64,000 bases of DNA from Streptomyces spirodelae (GTDB taxonomy: Bacteria > Actinomycetota > Actinomycetes > Streptomycetales > Streptomycetaceae), in the NCBI RefSeq assembly GCF_017676385.1, contig NZ_JAFFZN010000007.1, forward strand, positions 124,001-188,000, given 5' to 3'. The position numbers and the translations under genes are program-made. The first letter of the stretch is position 1; each line of letters starts with the position of its first letter. Positions 1 through 8,851 of the stretch are shown here, piece after piece. A model generated the notes under the pieces. The model searched no databases. It saw only the letters and a program-made list of their open reading frames with translations, and was not told where the DNA came from.

Positions 1-274
1 CGTTCTTGAGGAGCCCGGAGAGCGTCCCGTGGTACGTCGGCGAGATCAGTACGACCCCGTCGGCGCGGTCCAGTTCACCGAGGAACTCCCGGATGGCCCC
101 GTGGCTGTCCGACAGCCCTGGCCGGTAGAACGGGAAGTCGAGCTCGCCCCCCGTGAAGACCCGGGCCGTGGCGCTGCGTTCGGTGCACCTGTCGGCGCAC
201 CACTGGGCGATCCGGTCGGACGTGGAGCCCGAGCGGAGGGAACCGCTGACGAGGACTACATGGGGTGTCACCAC
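1..274 (-). CDS. NAD(P)H-dependent FMN reductase, 3' end off the window (partial)
   Basis: Flavodoxin-like FMN reductase that would supply reduced flavin. The 91 visible codons hold the N-terminal phosphate-binding loop GSLRSGSTSD and, near the window edge, the flavin loop SPTYHGTLSGLLKN, both typical of the NADPH-dependent FMN reductase family. I chose the GTG at 274 because GGAAGG lies 10 nt upstream; an in-frame ATG at 292 has no ribosome site. It is the last visible gene of the minus-strand biosynthetic run, 66 bp after the FAD monooxygenase. A likely partner is the acyl-CoA-dehydrogenase-fold enzyme at 3690-4820 (two-component monooxygenase), which is inference. The family is clear; the C-terminus cannot be seen. 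Confidence 0.85.
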   Translation of the reverse strand, partial: MVTPHVVLVSGSLRSGSTSDRIAQWCADRCTERSATARVFTGGELDFPFYRPGLSDSHGAIREFLGELDRADGVVLISPTYHGTLSGLLKN

Positions 275-340
275 TGCTCTGCAACCTTCCATACGTGGGA
301 TCGGGGCGTGCGCGCGCCCCGAGGACAGTCAGGGCGGTCC

Positions 341-1549
<1,209 letters not shown>

Positions 1550-1550
1550 T

Positions 1551-1604
1551 CAGCGTTTTCAGCTTTTCGGCGTTTCGGCGTTTCAGCGTTTCGAGCGTTC
1601 TCGG
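1551..1604 (-). repeat. Degenerate 8-nt tandem repeat in the leader of the FAD monooxygenase
   Basis: On the + strand three adjacent 8-nt units, ggcgtttc, ggcgtttc and agcgtttc, occupy 1569-1592, with degraded copies on both sides. Read on the transcribed minus strand this is a purine-rich GCCGAAAC-type array in the 118-nt gap between the acetyltransferase stop and the monooxygenase start. It does not extend the reading frame, since a TGA lies just upstream of the start. It may be a protein-binding or translational leader element, or simple slippage. Confidence 0.6.
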
Positions 1605-1655
1605 CTTGCCGGCGTTCTCGGAGTCTTCGGGACTCAGCGCCCGCCGACTGCTGGC

Positions 1656-2327
1656 TCAGGCACTACGGTTGCCGTGGATGACAGGCGTCGTCCGGCTCAT
1701 GACGTCGGCGTGCGGTGCCCGCACATGCGCGCGGCTGGGGACATCGCGCAGGACCAGCGCCTGCGCGCCGATCACCGCGTGGTCGCCGACCGTGACAGGA
1801 CCCAGCACGCTGGCGTTCGCGCCCACGGTGACGCCGTCGCCGAGCTTGGGGTGCCGCCGTGCCGACGGGTCGTCCGTTCCGTTCCACCAACCCGTGGACC
1901 CGAGCGTGACCTGGTGGAAGAGGGACACGTCGTCGCCGATGACGACGGTCTCGCCGATGACGACGCCACAGCCGTGGTCGATGAAGAACCGCCGTCCAAC
2001 CGTGGCGCCCGGATGGATCTCGATGCCCCCGGTCAGCACCCGCGCGGCCATGCACAGCCCGCGCGCCGTCCGCACATGGCGCCGGTTGTAGAGCCGGTGG
2101 CCGAGCCGGTAGACGGTCACCGCCAGCACGCTCGGATGCAGCAGGGCCTCGGACCTGGTGCGCACGGACGGGTCCCGTTCGACGACGATGTCGAGCTCTT
2201 CCCGGATCCGCCGCGCAAGGCGCCGTCGGCGGCCGACGGCCGCCCGGCCGCCCGAGTGGCCGGACTCGTCGCAGGCGCTGGGCACGCTTTTCGGAGAGGA
2301 GCGGCGGAGCACACGCAGAGATGCCAT
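1656..2327 (-). CDS. cysE: Serine O-acetyltransferase (CysE/SAT-like hexapeptide-repeat protein)
   Basis: Transfers acetyl from acetyl-CoA to the L-serine hydroxyl, giving O-acetylserine. The 223-aa protein has the SAT helical N-terminus followed by a left-handed beta-helix, with the conserved IEIHPGATVGRRFFIDHG and VVIGETVVIGDDVSLFHQVTLG strands and the KLGDGVTVGANASVLG coil. The start is the ATG at 2327 with GGAGGAGG just upstream, 1 bp after the stop of the amidohydrolase. Being next to an amidohydrolase and in one run with a cysteine-synthase homologue, it more likely feeds O-acetylserine to a dedicated beta-replacement than to housekeeping cysteine synthesis (inference). Family assignment is secure. 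Confidence 0.88.
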   Translation of the reverse strand: MASLRVLRRSSPKSVPSACDESGHSGGRAAVGRRRRLARRIREELDIVVERDPSVRTRSEALLHPSVLAVTVYRLGHRLYNRRHVRTARGLCMAARVLTGGIEIHPGATVGRRFFIDHGCGVVIGETVVIGDDVSLFHQVTLGSTGWWNGTDDPSARRHPKLGDGVTVGANASVLGPVTVGDHAVIGAQALVLRDVPSRAHVRAPHADVMSRTTPVIHGNRSA

Positions 2328-2328
2328 G

Positions 2329-3702
2329 TCAGACCTCCTCCGCGCCGAGCAGCTGCCCGTCATAGGCGCCGAACGACCGGCTCTCCAGGTCCCAGACGAC
2401 CCGGCCCGCCCTGAGCGTGCGCAGCACCTGACCGGTCATCGTCCAGCCCTCGTACGCCGACCAGCCGCACTTGGCGTGCAGCTGGTCCGAGGAGAGCATC
2501 CAGGTCGCCTCCGGCGCGAAGATGGCCAAGTCGGCGTCCGCGCCCGCCTCCAGCCGGCCCTTGCCCGGCAGCCGGAAGAGCTCGGCGGGGCCGCTCGCCA
2601 GGTGCCTGACCAGTCGGCAGGCCGCGGTGTCCGGGTCCTCCTCGGGCCACCGCCGGCGCATGCCCGTCCACACCGCGACGGCCAGCTCCTGCACCCCCGG
2701 CAGACCGGGCGGCGACTGCTCCACCGACCGCGTCTTCTCCTCGACGGTGTGCGGCGCGTGGTCGCTGCCCAGCGTGCTCGGCAGCCCCTGGCGCAGCGCC
2801 TCCCACAGCCTGTCCTGGTCGGCCTGGCCGCGGATCGCGGGCGAGAGCCTGGTGCGTGCCCCGAGCCTCCTGGTGTCGGCGTCCGTGAAGGACAGGTGGT
2901 GGCCTGTCACCTCGAAGGTGACCGGGAGTCCCGCGGCCTGCGCGGCCGACACCAGATCGGCCTCCTCCGCGCTGGACAGGTGCAGGATGTGCGCCCTCGC
3001 ACCGTGGCGGCGGACCAGCTCGACGACCCTGGCGACGGCCGCGATGGTGCCGGTGCGCGGGCGGTGCGCCTCGTAGTGTCCGTAGCTGCCGGGCGCTCCT
3101 TGCCAGCTGTCGAGCAGTGCGAGCAGCTCGCCGTCCTCGGCGTGCAGCACGAGCTGCACCCCGGACTGCGCCGCGGCGATGAACGCCTTCTCCAGCTGGG
3201 CCGGGTCCCGTACCACGGTAGGCGCCGTGTGGTGCCCCGCCATGAAGATCTTCGCGCTCGTGGCGACCTCGGGAGCCAGTTCGGCGAGCAGTTCGGGGCG
3301 CTCGGGGTCCAGACCGATGTGGAAGCGGTGGTCCACCAGGGAGTGCCCGCGGACCAACCCGGCCTTCTCCCACAGCGCTTCGGGGCTCAGGGTGGGCGGC
3401 ACCGTGTTCGGCATGTCAAGCACGGTCGTCACCCCGCCCGCCACCGCGGCCCGGCTCCCGTGCTCCCAGTCCTCCTTGTGCGTCAGTCCCGGGGTGCGGA
3501 AGTGCACATGGGAGTCGATCAGACCGGGCAGGACGTAGGCGTCCCCGGCGTCCAGCCGCGTGGCTCCGGCCGGCCGGCTGTCGGCGTCCGTGACTGCGAG
3601 GATGCGGCCGTCTCCGATCAGGACGTGACCGGCCCGCACGCCCTCGGGAGTGACCAGTTTCCGCCCGGAGACGACCAGCTCCACGCTGTTCAGCTCTGCC
3701 AT
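2329..3702 (-). CDS. Dihydroorotase/allantoinase/hydantoinase-like amidohydrolase
   Basis: Cyclic-amide hydrolase of the binuclear amidohydrolase superfamily. All expected metal ligands are visible: H65-x-H67 in LIDSHVHFR, carbamylated Lys K151 in SAKIFM, H187 in LHAED, H241 in HLSS and D314 in GSDHAPH. At 457 aa it fits dihydroorotase class II, allantoinase and hydantoinase. The ATG at 3702 overlaps the upstream stop by 13 bp, so it is translationally coupled. It lies away from any pyr genes and inside a biosynthetic run, so a role in opening, or in reverse closing, a cyclic ureide/imide ring is more likely than pyrimidine synthesis (inference). Exact substrate unknown. Confidence 0.85.
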   Translation of the reverse strand: MAELNSVELVVSGRKLVTPEGVRAGHVLIGDGRILAVTDADSRPAGATRLDAGDAYVLPGLIDSHVHFRTPGLTHKEDWEHGSRAAVAGGVTTVLDMPNTVPPTLSPEALWEKAGLVRGHSLVDHRFHIGLDPERPELLAELAPEVATSAKIFMAGHHTAPTVVRDPAQLEKAFIAAAQSGVQLVLHAEDGELLALLDSWQGAPGSYGHYEAHRPRTGTIAAVARVVELVRRHGARAHILHLSSAEEADLVSAAQAAGLPVTFEVTGHHLSFTDADTRRLGARTRLSPAIRGQADQDRLWEALRQGLPSTLGSDHAPHTVEEKTRSVEQSPPGLPGVQELAVAVWTGMRRRWPEEDPDTAACRLVRHLASGPAELFRLPGKGRLEAGADADLAIFAPEATWMLSSDQLHAKCGWSAYEGWTMTGQVLRTLRAGRVVWDLESRSFGAYDGQLLGAEEV

Positions 3703-4820
3703 GACACTGCCACCAGCTCTCTGCACACGTCGTTGGTCGGCCCCATCAGGGCCACGGCCCTGGCATCGGCCAGCACCCTGTTCAGGCGCGCGCCCGTGGT
3801 GTAGCCGGCCGACCCCAGCATCCGCGCTACGTCGAGGCAGATCTCCTCCGCGGCTGTGGAGGCGTACAGCTTGCTGAGCAGCGTGGTCGTCCCGGGGTCG
3901 GGCGCCGTGCGGGCTCCGGCCCGGTCGACGATCGCGTGTGCCGCCTCCAGCCGCGTCGCCAGCTCGGTGAGCCGGTGCCTGACATGCGGCTTGTCCAGCA
4001 GGCCCCGCCGCCGAAGGTGCTCCACCGCCAGACCGAGCGCGGACCGGGCCGTTCCGACGGCGACCGCGCCGAGCGTCGCACCCGACTCCCTGACCCCGGC
4101 GATGATCTCGGGCGCCCGTCCCTCGTCCCCGAGCCGGTCCTCGTCCGGGACGACGCACTCGCTCAGTGAGACGAAGCCTGTGGCGGAGCCGCGCATCCCG
4201 ACCAGGTCCAGGCTCAGATCGGGGACGATCCCCGGGTTGTCGCTCCCGACCAGGAAGAAGGTCTGTCCGCTGCCGCCGTACACCCCTTCGGCGTCCTCGT
4301 CGGGCTCCGCGCTCTGCACGAGGACGAGATAGAGGTCGGCCACGGAGGCGCCCGTGGTGAACGACTTGGCCCCGTTCAGCACCCAACTGCCGTCCCCGCG
4401 GCGTGTGCCGGTGCTGCCCAGTCGCCGCTTCGCGGCTCCGGCGCCCGTCTCGCTCCACGCCGAGGCCGCCAGGCAGCTGCCGTCGGCCAGCCCGGGCAGC
4501 AGCTTCTCACGCTGCCGCCGCGTGCCCCACTCGGCGATACGGGCGCTGACGGCGAAGTGCTGGAAGGCGATGATCGCCACCGAGGCGTTGAGTGCCGCCA
4601 GCTCCTGGACGATCGCGTTGACCTCGGCCGGGCCGCCGCCCGCGCCGCCGAACTCGCGCGGCACCGCGGCCGCGAGCAGCCCCGATGCGCGCAGTTCCTT
4701 CAGCAGGTCGCGGTCGGGCTCTCCGGACACCTCGGCCAGATCGGCCGACTCGCACAACCGTTCGCGCAAGGTCGGGCCGAGCCGGTTTCTCAGATGGATA
4801 TCGCTGACAACGCCAGACAT
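3690..4820 (-). CDS. Acyl-CoA-dehydrogenase-fold flavoenzyme (possible flavin-dependent monooxygenase)
   Basis: A 376-aa acyl-CoA dehydrogenase superfamily protein: N-terminal helical domain ending in VPREFGGAGGG, middle beta domain with the degenerate substrate/FAD motif ASAWSETGAGAA and WVLNGAKSFTTGAS, and a C-terminal helical domain ending LGSAGYTTG. The canonical TEPxAGSD motif is altered, as in ACAD-fold N- or C-hydroxylases that use reduced flavin from a separate reductase. The ATG at 4820 has AAGGGG 7 nt upstream and overlaps the previous gene by 31 bp. Either a true dehydrogenase or a group D flavin monooxygenase paired with the FMN reductase is possible; I cannot decide from sequence. 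Confidence 0.8.
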   Translation of the reverse strand: MSGVVSDIHLRNRLGPTLRERLCESADLAEVSGEPDRDLLKELRASGLLAAAVPREFGGAGGGPAEVNAIVQELAALNASVAIIAFQHFAVSARIAEWGTRRQREKLLPGLADGSCLAASAWSETGAGAAKRRLGSTGTRRGDGSWVLNGAKSFTTGASVADLYLVLVQSAEPDEDAEGVYGGSGQTFFLVGSDNPGIVPDLSLDLVGMRGSATGFVSLSECVVPDEDRLGDEGRAPEIIAGVRESGATLGAVAVGTARSALGLAVEHLRRRGLLDKPHVRHRLTELATRLEAAHAIVDRAGARTAPDPGTTTLLSKLYASTAAEEICLDVARMLGSAGYTTGARLNRVLADARAVALMGPTNDVCRELVAVSWQS

Positions 4821-5845
4821 TTGGCGACCCCTTCGAACTGCAGATGGGCGAGTGGTTCGAGGACAAAGGAGCCCTGGAAGGTGACACGCTTGTGGGCCAC
4901 GGCGGCCCACTTCAGCGCCGGTGCACCGTCCGCAGAGCCCATGGCGGCCGTCACCGCGGTGCGGCCGCCGGGCGTGACAATGTCGAGGAGCCCGTCGACG
5001 TGGCCCGTCTCCTGGGCCACCTGCCAGGGCACCGTTCCGGGGATCTGGGCCGCCGTACCCAGGCACACGGCGCCGGTGAGGGCGATGGTGGGGTGCCAGG
5101 CGGGCACGGAGAGCGCCCGGGCGGCGATCAGGCTCGACTCCACCGGCAGGACGGCCGCGATCTTGGGGAACGCGCCCTCGGGCGGCCAGCCGAGCAGCTC
5201 CGCCGCCGACCTGCGGATCTCCGTCATCCGCTCGAACAGCCCGGCGCCCGCGGCGAACAGCTCTCCCGGGTCTCCGACGCCGAGCTCACGGGCGTCGACG
5301 AACGCGTAGGCGTTGCCCGAGGAGACCAGCGACACCTCGTGGCGACCACCGCCGGTGTCGAGCGTGGTGCGAGCGGTCGCGGTCGGCAGCAGCTCCTCGA
5401 CGGGTACCGAGCCCGGCCGGACGAAGTAGACGGTGAAGTGTGTCTCGTCGCGGTCGGTGCCGTCGATCTCGCACACGACGCTGTCACCGTTGTTGAGCAC
5501 GTTCACCCGTACCCGGTCGCCCGGACGCAGCTTCGGCAGCATTCCCGCCCGCTCGGCCGCCGTGACACCGGAGAGGATCGAGTGGCCGCACGACCCCCGC
5601 AGGTCGAAGCTGTCGGGCGCGTTCGGCAGGGCCTGGACGAACCGGTAGTCCAGGTCGAACATCGGGTGCTGGGAGGGCTGCACCAGCGCCATCTTCAGCA
5701 CATGCCCGCCGCCGGCCTCCGTCAGATAGGCGCGGGTCTCGGCCAGGGCTCGCAGCAGCGACTCCTTGTCCTGCGGGAGCCGGCCGGCGTCCAGGACGAC
5801 GGTGGGGCACGGACTGCCCGCCGCGTACGCGAGATGGCCGATCAT
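4790..5845 (-). CDS. PrpF/DUF453-type isomerase (diaminopimelate-epimerase fold)
   Basis: A 351-aa member of the PrpF/4-oxalomesaconate tautomerase family, enzymes that shift a proton across a substrate using a Lys/Cys pair. The expected residues are present: K51 (VLKMALV, equivalent to PrpF Lys73) and C86 in RGSCGHSILSG (equivalent to Cys107), 35 residues apart versus 34 in PrpF as I recall it. FPKIAAV in the C-terminal half is also typical. The usual YRGGTSKG start motif is reduced to YAAGSPCP. The ATG at 5845 overlaps the upstream TGA (ATGA). There is no prpC/acnD neighbour, so a tautomerase or racemase role on a pathway intermediate is inferred. Confidence 0.75.
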   Translation of the reverse strand: MIGHLAYAAGSPCPTVVLDAGRLPQDKESLLRALAETRAYLTEAGGGHVLKMALVQPSQHPMFDLDYRFVQALPNAPDSFDLRGSCGHSILSGVTAAERAGMLPKLRPGDRVRVNVLNNGDSVVCEIDGTDRDETHFTVYFVRPGSVPVEELLPTATARTTLDTGGGRHEVSLVSSGNAYAFVDARELGVGDPGELFAAGAGLFERMTEIRRSAAELLGWPPEGAFPKIAAVLPVESSLIAARALSVPAWHPTIALTGAVCLGTAAQIPGTVPWQVAQETGHVDGLLDIVTPGGRTAVTAAMGSADGAPALKWAAVAHKRVTFQGSFVLEPLAHLQFEGVAKCLALSAISI

Positions 5846-7710
5846 GCCGCCACCGCCGTGAGCGGGCTGTGCGGCGCCTCGCTCTGGAACTGCTCGCGCC
5901 ACACCTGGTGGATGAGCAGCGCCCACAGGGTCAGCGCCGCGGTGTCGTCCGGCCGTTCGGCCTGCTGGACGAAGAGCCGTCCGACCGCCTCCGGGTCCAG
6001 CTGCCCGGCGTCGGCGAGCCGCTTGGAGTGCAGCACGTCGCGTGCGTACTCCCACAGCGGCCGGCCGGGCCCGAGCATCGCCGTGATGGGCAGCGTGAAC
6101 GGCTGCTTGGGACGGTCCAGCAGCGGCTGCGGGACAAGCCCCGCCGCGGCCCCGTACAGGGTGCGCTTGACGCGGCCGCCGCTGATGCGCAGCGCGTCCG
6201 GAAGCCTCCGCCCCGGCCCCACGATGCTGCGCTGACAGAACGGCAGCCTCGCCTCGACGGAACTCGCCATGCTCAGGTGGTCGACACGGCGCAGGTGGTA
6301 GGCGGGAAGCCGGAAGTCCAGCTCGAAGCGGGTGATGCGCTCCAGCACCGAGCCCGGACCGTCGCGCAGGGACCCGAGAGCCTCCTCGGGCAGCGGGGAG
6401 CGGCCGCGCAGGAACCCCCGGTACTCCTCGGTGTAGAGGCCGTGGCGCAGGCGCGCCGGGACGACGGCGAGCGCGTCCAGGTACCCGGACAGCCAGTCCC
6501 GCCCCGCGTCCGCCGCCTGGGCCGCTGCTCGCATCCGCGCGTAGCCGCCGAACACCTCGTCCGCCGCGTCGCCGGTCAGTGCCACCTTGAAGCCGGCGGT
6601 GCGGATCGCGTCGAACAGCGCGTAGGTGCTGAGGGTGATCGGGTCTGCGTTCGGCTGGCCGAGGTGCCATACGACATCCTCGACCATCGAGGGAAAGGCC
6701 GCGGGGTCGATCTCCACCTGGTGGTGGACGGTACCGGCCTCCCGCGCCGCCAGCTCGGCGAAACGGCGCTCGTCGAACGGCCACGATCCGCGGTAGGCGA
6801 TGTTGAAGGAGTGCACCGGACCGCTCCTGGCCGCGAGGGCTGTCACCAGGCTGGAGTCCAGTCCACCCGAGGTGACCACGGCGACGGGGACGTCGGCCGT
6901 CAGCAGCCGCTCGACCTCTGAGCCCAGGTTCCGCCGCACCGCCGCGGCGGCCGCCGTCTCGTCGCCGGGCGCGCCCGGGACCGGCGCTGAGGCGTTCGAG
7001 GCACCTCCGGGGCCGGTGTCGCCCAGGTGGTGGAGCTCTCCACGGTCCGCGGTGCGGTGGACGACCCGCGGCGCCTCGCCCCAGGGCACGGTCATCGTGG
7101 TGGCGGGCGGCAGCACCCGTACGTCCTCGAACATGGTGCGTTCGCCGAACGGCGTCTTCGTGGCCAGATAGGCGTCAAGTCCCGGCTCCCAGGCCCGCGT
7201 CCGCGCGCCCCGGAAGCCGAGTAGCGCGGGGATCTCGGAGGAGAAGTGCAGCGACCGTCCGGCCGCGTCCCACCGGTAGTAGAGCGGCTTCATGCCCGCG
7301 TGGTCCGTTGCCAGCACCAGCGTCGGGCTGCCGCGCCGATCGAGGACGGCCACGCTGTACATGCCGTCGAGCTCTTCGGGGAACCGCTCGCCGTACTCGG
7401 CGTAGAGCGCCGGGATGACGTTCCCGTCGCAGCGGTCGGGGAAGTCGTAGCCGCGTTGCCGCAGCCGGGCACGGAGCGCGTCGTGGTTGTAGATCTCGCC
7501 GTTGAAGACGGCCTTGATCCGGCCGTCCAGGTCGTAGGGCTGCTGACCGCCGTCGAGATCGACGATCGCCAGCCTGTTGTTGCCCACGCCCCAGCCCGCG
7601 GCGCGGGCCGTGCCGGTGCTGTCGGGCCCTCCGTGCCGTTGCAGCGCGGCGACGGTTCGTACTTCGCTCGGTGAAGCAGTGGTATGAAAATAGCCGTATA
7701 TCCGGCACAT
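5842..7710 (-). CDS. asnB: Asparagine synthetase B-like amidotransferase (glutamine-hydrolysing)
   Basis: A 622-aa two-domain enzyme. The N-terminal Ntn glutaminase starts directly with Met-Cys, making Cys2 the nucleophile, and shows NGEIYNH (70-76) and CDGNV around 94-98. The C-terminal synthetase domain has the PP-loop SGGLDSS at 281-287, which adenylates a carboxylate. It could form an amide with ammonia from glutamine or, as in beta-lactam synthetase, close a ring; nearby amino-acid enzymes favour use on a pathway amino acid (inference). The ATG at 7710 has GGAGG 10 nt upstream. The gene follows a 122-nt gap that contains a strong hairpin. Confidence 0.88.
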   Translation of the reverse strand: MCRIYGYFHTTASPSEVRTVAALQRHGGPDSTGTARAAGWGVGNNRLAIVDLDGGQQPYDLDGRIKAVFNGEIYNHDALRARLRQRGYDFPDRCDGNVIPALYAEYGERFPEELDGMYSVAVLDRRGSPTLVLATDHAGMKPLYYRWDAAGRSLHFSSEIPALLGFRGARTRAWEPGLDAYLATKTPFGERTMFEDVRVLPPATTMTVPWGEAPRVVHRTADRGELHHLGDTGPGGASNASAPVPGAPGDETAAAAAVRRNLGSEVERLLTADVPVAVVTSGGLDSSLVTALAARSGPVHSFNIAYRGSWPFDERRFAELAAREAGTVHHQVEIDPAAFPSMVEDVVWHLGQPNADPITLSTYALFDAIRTAGFKVALTGDAADEVFGGYARMRAAAQAADAGRDWLSGYLDALAVVPARLRHGLYTEEYRGFLRGRSPLPEEALGSLRDGPGSVLERITRFELDFRLPAYHLRRVDHLSMASSVEARLPFCQRSIVGPGRRLPDALRISGGRVKRTLYGAAAGLVPQPLLDRPKQPFTLPITAMLGPGRPLWEYARDVLHSKRLADAGQLDPEAVGRLFVQQAERPDDTAALTLWALLIHQVWREQFQSEAPHSPLTAVAA

Positions 7711-7733
7711 TTGAGCTGTCCTCCCGTTGATGG

Positions 7734-7770
7734 GCCCCGTTGCGCTGCGCGCTGACGAGCGCAGCGGGGC
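7734..7770 (-). terminator. 13-bp hairpin between the cysteine-synthase-like and asnB-like genes
   Basis: Arms gccccgttgcgct (7734-7746) and agcgcagcggggc (7758-7770) pair with a single non-Watson-Crick position around an 11-nt loop. It lies in the only long gap of the biosynthetic run, upstream of the asnB-like ribosome site. It could be a partial terminator or attenuator setting expression of the downstream half of the operon, or an RNA-processing stem. There is no T-run. Confidence 0.45.
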
Positions 7771-7832
7771 GGTGGAACGGCGGGGCCGTGTCGCGTACCG
7801 CTGCTGGGGCCGACTCGGCCCGCGGGCGCGCG

Positions 7833-8810
7833 CTAGCCGAGCGCTGTGGACAGATACCGCTCGCCGCTGTCGGGGAAGACGGCGACCATCGTGGCCGCCG
7901 CCCAGCGCTCGCGGCGGCTCAGCAGGCGGGCCGCGTACGCCGCGGCGCCCGACGAGACGCCGACGAGCATTCCGATGCGGCGCGAGACCTCACGGGCCGT
8001 GGGGGCGGCTTCCTCGTCCGGCACCACCACGACCTCGTCGATCAGATCGAGGTCCATGATGTCCGAGACATAGCCGGCCCCGATCCCCGGAATACCGTGC
8101 GGCCCCGCCTCACCGCCGGACAGCACGGGCGACCCGGCCGGCTCGACGGCTACGACATGGACGTCCTTGCGCTGCTTGAGGTAGCGGGCGGCCCCGGTGA
8201 GGGTGCCGCCGGTGCCGACCCCGCAGACCAGTACGTCGATCCGGCCCGCCGTCGCCTCCCACAGTTCGGGCCCGGTCGTCTCGTAGTGCGCCCTCTCGTT
8301 GGCCGGGTTCTCATCCTGGTGGGCCAGCCAGGAACCCGGTATGGACTGCTGGAGTTCCTCGGCGTACTTCCAGGCCGGCAGCAGCCCGTCCTGGTGCGGA
8401 ACCAGAACGATCTCGGCGCCGAACTCGCGGAGGATCTGGCGCCGTTCCTCCGTGGCGTTGTCCGGCATGACGATGATGCAGCGGTGCCCCCGCCTGGCGC
8501 AGAAGGCCGCGATGGAGATGCCGGTGCTGCCGGACGAACACTCGATCACCGTGCCGCCCGTCGCGGGCAGTACCCCGGACTCCTCCGCGTCCCGCATCAT
8601 GGCGAGGACGGGGCGGTCCTTGACGTTGGCCAGCGGGTTGAACATCTCCAGCTTGGCGCACAGCCGAACGTCGCCGGGGACGCCGTCGAGCGGGAGCCGC
8701 AACAGCGGTGTGCCGCCGACCAGCTCGTCCACCGAACGCAGGATTCGGCCGGCGGCGCCGCCCGTGGCGGACCGGGTCACGGTGCCGGGCTGCGGGATTG
8801 TCTCGGACAT
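7833..8810 (-). CDS. Cysteine-synthase/CBS-family PLP enzyme (beta-substituted alanine synthase-like)
   Basis: Fold-type II PLP enzyme expected to replace the acetoxy group of O-acetylserine with a nucleophile. The 325-aa protein has the PLP lysine K64 in NPLANVKDRP, the phosphate loop GTGGTLTGAA, and a substrate-carboxylate loop CSSGSTGIS in place of the usual TSGNTG. The Asn-to-Ser change suggests altered nucleophile or acceptor choice. The ATG at 8810 has AGGAG 6 nt upstream. In the same operon as a serine acetyltransferase, it probably builds a beta-substituted alanine, as DcsD does for O-ureidoserine in D-cycloserine and SbnA in diaminopropionate synthesis (analogy only). Plain cysteine synthesis is the alternative. 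Confidence 0.85.
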   Translation of the reverse strand: MSETIPQPGTVTRSATGGAAGRILRSVDELVGGTPLLRLPLDGVPGDVRLCAKLEMFNPLANVKDRPVLAMMRDAEESGVLPATGGTVIECSSGSTGISIAAFCARRGHRCIIVMPDNATEERRQILREFGAEIVLVPHQDGLLPAWKYAEELQQSIPGSWLAHQDENPANERAHYETTGPELWEATAGRIDVLVCGVGTGGTLTGAARYLKQRKDVHVVAVEPAGSPVLSGGEAGPHGIPGIGAGYVSDIMDLDLIDEVVVVPDEEAAPTAREVSRRIGMLVGVSSGAAAYAARLLSRRERWAAATMVAVFPDSGERYLSTALG

Positions 8811-8851
8811 CGAGGCTCCTGACTTCCTCTCCGTACTCTCCGTACGTGAGC

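Noticed and set aside
4790..6784. 664-aa minus-strand open frame
   Set aside because: Only its last 351 codons are real (PrpF-like). The upstream part is antisense-free frame noise over the asnB-like gene, which is in another frame with full motifs.
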